Shown here: positions 62,147 through 64,000 of the stretch, piece by piece | How positions within the stretch are numbered: the stretch's first letter is position 1 | Layout: each line of letters starts with the position of its first letter | Source: Phoronis australis | Taxonomy: Eukaryota > Phoronida > Phoronidae | NCBI GenBank assembly: GCA_002633005.1 | Contig: NMRA01000691.1 | Coordinates: forward strand, 62,001-126,000 | DNA: 64,000 nucleotides | Reading direction: 5' to 3' | Position numbers and translations under genes: made by a program | Notes under the pieces: generated by a model | The model's input: only the letters and a program-made list of their open reading frames with translations | The model's database searches: none | What the model was told of the DNA's origin: nothing

Positions 62147-64000
62147 ATGTACATCAAGTCTATCGTGATCGATGGCTTTAAGTCTTATGCCCAGCGCACT
62201 GAAGTTTCGGGGTTTGATCCGATGTTTAACGCGATCACTGGTTTGAATGGAAGTGGCAAGTCAAATATTTTGGATTCCATTTGTTTTTTACTTGGAATTT
62301 CAAATCTGAACCAGGTAAGTAGTATGCAAAAGCGCCATTAAACCGGAACCTTATATCAAAAGTCTTGATTTAGTCGCCTGTTACACTTATAAAGTGATCT
62401 AATCTTGTTGCTCACTCGGAAGTGATTTCTGGGCTTGTGTACAGTGCCGAGATTACACGACCCAGGAACAGAAACACCTCCATAAAACCGGCAAGCATGG
62501 TAACCATTAGAATAGGCAATTGATTATCTCCTATCCTACGAAACTGGCGCACTTAGACAGTGCCACTCGTTTCTGCTGAGCAGTAGAGAGAACAGTGATG
62601 CTCCTAGGCTATAGCCTGTTTTCGAATGTTCAGTCCTTAATTTGTCCATTTGCCCAAATTGTCAACTGGCCATTTTTATAGTGATCGCACTAGGCTAGGG
62701 TATATGATGTCATATCTCCTGGCGCGAGCAATGTAAAAATGGCCAGTTGTGTTGACATTCAGTTGTGTACAGCTGGATAGCCCGGTAGGGCTACATGTGT
62801 CAGTGATAGTTAATTCATTCATTCAACTTAAGTCAGACTTGTGCCATTAGTATAGACTTTAAAATTCCTTGCTTAGAAGTTCAGTGAATGGCCCACTTGG
62901 GCGTTTTGGTTTTCTTGGAGTTTGAGTGACTGTACACAGTAGGCTACCACAATCTCTAATTGGGCCAGTTGAGACATGGTACTGTGCAAGATCACTAATT
63001 TTAATGAATCTCCTTTTTTCAGGTGCGCGCTGCCAATCTGCAAGACCTGGTGTACAAGAATGGACAGGCTGGTATTACTAAAGCTACAGTCAGTATCACA
63101 TTTGACAACACAGACAAGAAACAGAGCCCGTTGGGTTATGAACAGTATGACGAGCTAACTGTCACAAGACAGGTGAGCTAGTAACAGTAAATCTGCCTTT
63201 GAATACCACCACAGATGGTGTGTTATCTGTCTGTGTATGTCTGCCTCAAGTGAACAAGCAGAGCTGACAGCTAATATAAGATCCTCACCTTGGCGTGAGT
63301 GTTTAGCTCAGCTGTTGTTTATTTGAGGCATGCAGCTCAGCTTTTAGCTTTTGGTCTGTGATGGGCCTATTAGGCCAAGGGCTTTAATGTCAATCAACAG
63401 GCAAAATAATTTTTGGTTGAGGTAGATAGAATCAGGCTGGAGCTATACATGGAGATCATTCATTTTACTAAGAAACACCTATTCACATGATCTAGATTCA
63501 AATATATTTAACCTCACTCTGTTATTAATCATAGAAATTCCAACCTTTCTGCTATTTTTTGTTCTCAGCTGCATGCAATGACATTCCTGTCAAGGTGAGC
63601 TACAAAGTTTGACCTCTTCATCTGAATTGAATCTCATCAAATTGTTATATTGTTAATGATTTGTCTTTCCACCATTTATTCATTAAGGTGAGAAAACAAT
63701 GACAGACCTCAGTCACGGTTGTATGGTAGTCTTAATGGCAACTGATTTTGTTAGATACAGGTGGCACTCCTGAATAAATGAATTAGGAGGTGCCTTTTAG
63801 GAAAAGGTAAAAGATGCCATTAGTTTGTGACAATTTAGTGTGTGTGTCTTATTATCATGCTGAATGAATTGAATGCTTGAATCAGTGCGATCAAGCCGCT
63901 CCTGAATCCATTGATTGTCATGCACTCCCCCAACATATCTTCAGGTTGTGATTGGTGGACGCAACAAGTACCTTATCAATGGCAGTAACGCCAACAACAC
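62147..64000 (+). CDS. SMC2: SMC2, structural maintenance of chromosomes 2 (condensin ATPase), 5' part
   Basis: SMC2 pairs with SMC4 in condensin and uses ATP to compact mitotic chromosomes. Three coding exons are in the window: 62147-62314, 63023-63172 and 63945 onward to the edge, all phase 0. Exon 1 encodes [20 protein letters not shown], then [20 protein letters not shown], holding the Walker A P-loop (GLNGSGKS). Exon 2 reads [47 protein letters not shown]. Exon 3 reads [19 protein letters not shown]. The [27 protein letters not shown] wording separates SMC2 from SMC1, 3 and 4. The start ATG is preceded by ttgatttcAG/tgaa, which suggests a 5' UTR intron. About 1100 residues (coiled coil, hinge, Walker B) lie beyond the window. 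Confidence 0.97.

Overview
The window is animal nuclear DNA, probably from a marine invertebrate. Genes are split by GT-AG introns, some several kb long. Intergenic DNA is AT-rich and full of transposon remnants (Penelope-like retroelements, MITEs, tRNA-derived SINEs). The protein set (SMC2, a single-pass receptor guanylyl cyclase, a FAXC-like protein) is metazoan. A deuterostome such as a hemichordate or cephalochordate would fit, but the sequence alone does not prove it. Single Ns, a 161-N gap at a poly-C tract and near-identical duplicated blocks show this is a draft assembly.

Layout. 1-3.4 kb: no convincing gene; degenerate tandem repeats and a poly(A) signal. 3.4-4.8 kb: a fold-back pair of Penelope-like element (PLE) fragments with a recognisable reverse transcriptase. 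5.0-6.4 kb (minus): an intronless gene for a single-pass membrane protein of about 420-443 aa with no family I recognise; its 5' end abuts a PLE terminal repeat. 6.5-11.3 kb: two PLE copies of a second family in inverted orientation. The plus copy carries an upstream ORF with a decayed OTU-protease-like domain and ends in a GIY-YIG endonuclease. 11.3-20.6 kb: no gene found, one TTAA-flanked terminal-inverted-repeat element.

20.65-41.4 kb (minus): a receptor guanylyl cyclase of the natriuretic-peptide-receptor type. I traced 19 exons with matching splice phases except at two or three unresolved places. They cover a signal peptide, ligand-binding ectodomain, one membrane helix, juxtamembrane segment, kinase-homology domain, dimerisation helix and cyclase domain. 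The nucleotide-specificity and metal residues are kept, but the conserved transition-state Asn of the cyclase domain reads Ile. One kinase-homology exon is present twice across the N gap, most likely an assembly artefact.

41.4-49.8 kb: no confident gene; a PLE fragment with a nested MITE. 49.8-54.6 kb (minus): a FAXC (failed axon connections)-like GST-fold gene in at least three exons, with a further FAXC-type exon at 57.0 kb covering homologous sequence. 55.4-56.9 kb: nested SINE/hAT-MITE cluster and an allelic-looking duplication. 58.3-60.3 kb: CCAAT-containing, possibly bidirectional promoter with a tentative minus ORF and a tentative plus two-exon transcript. 61.6-64.0 kb (plus): promoter and first three coding exons of SMC2, the condensin ATPase, running off the window.

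The genes do not form a functional cluster. The most notable items are the altered cyclase motif, the OTU-bearing Penelope-like element, the paired perfect hairpins in a receptor intron, and the membrane-protein gene starting at a retroelement terminal repeat.
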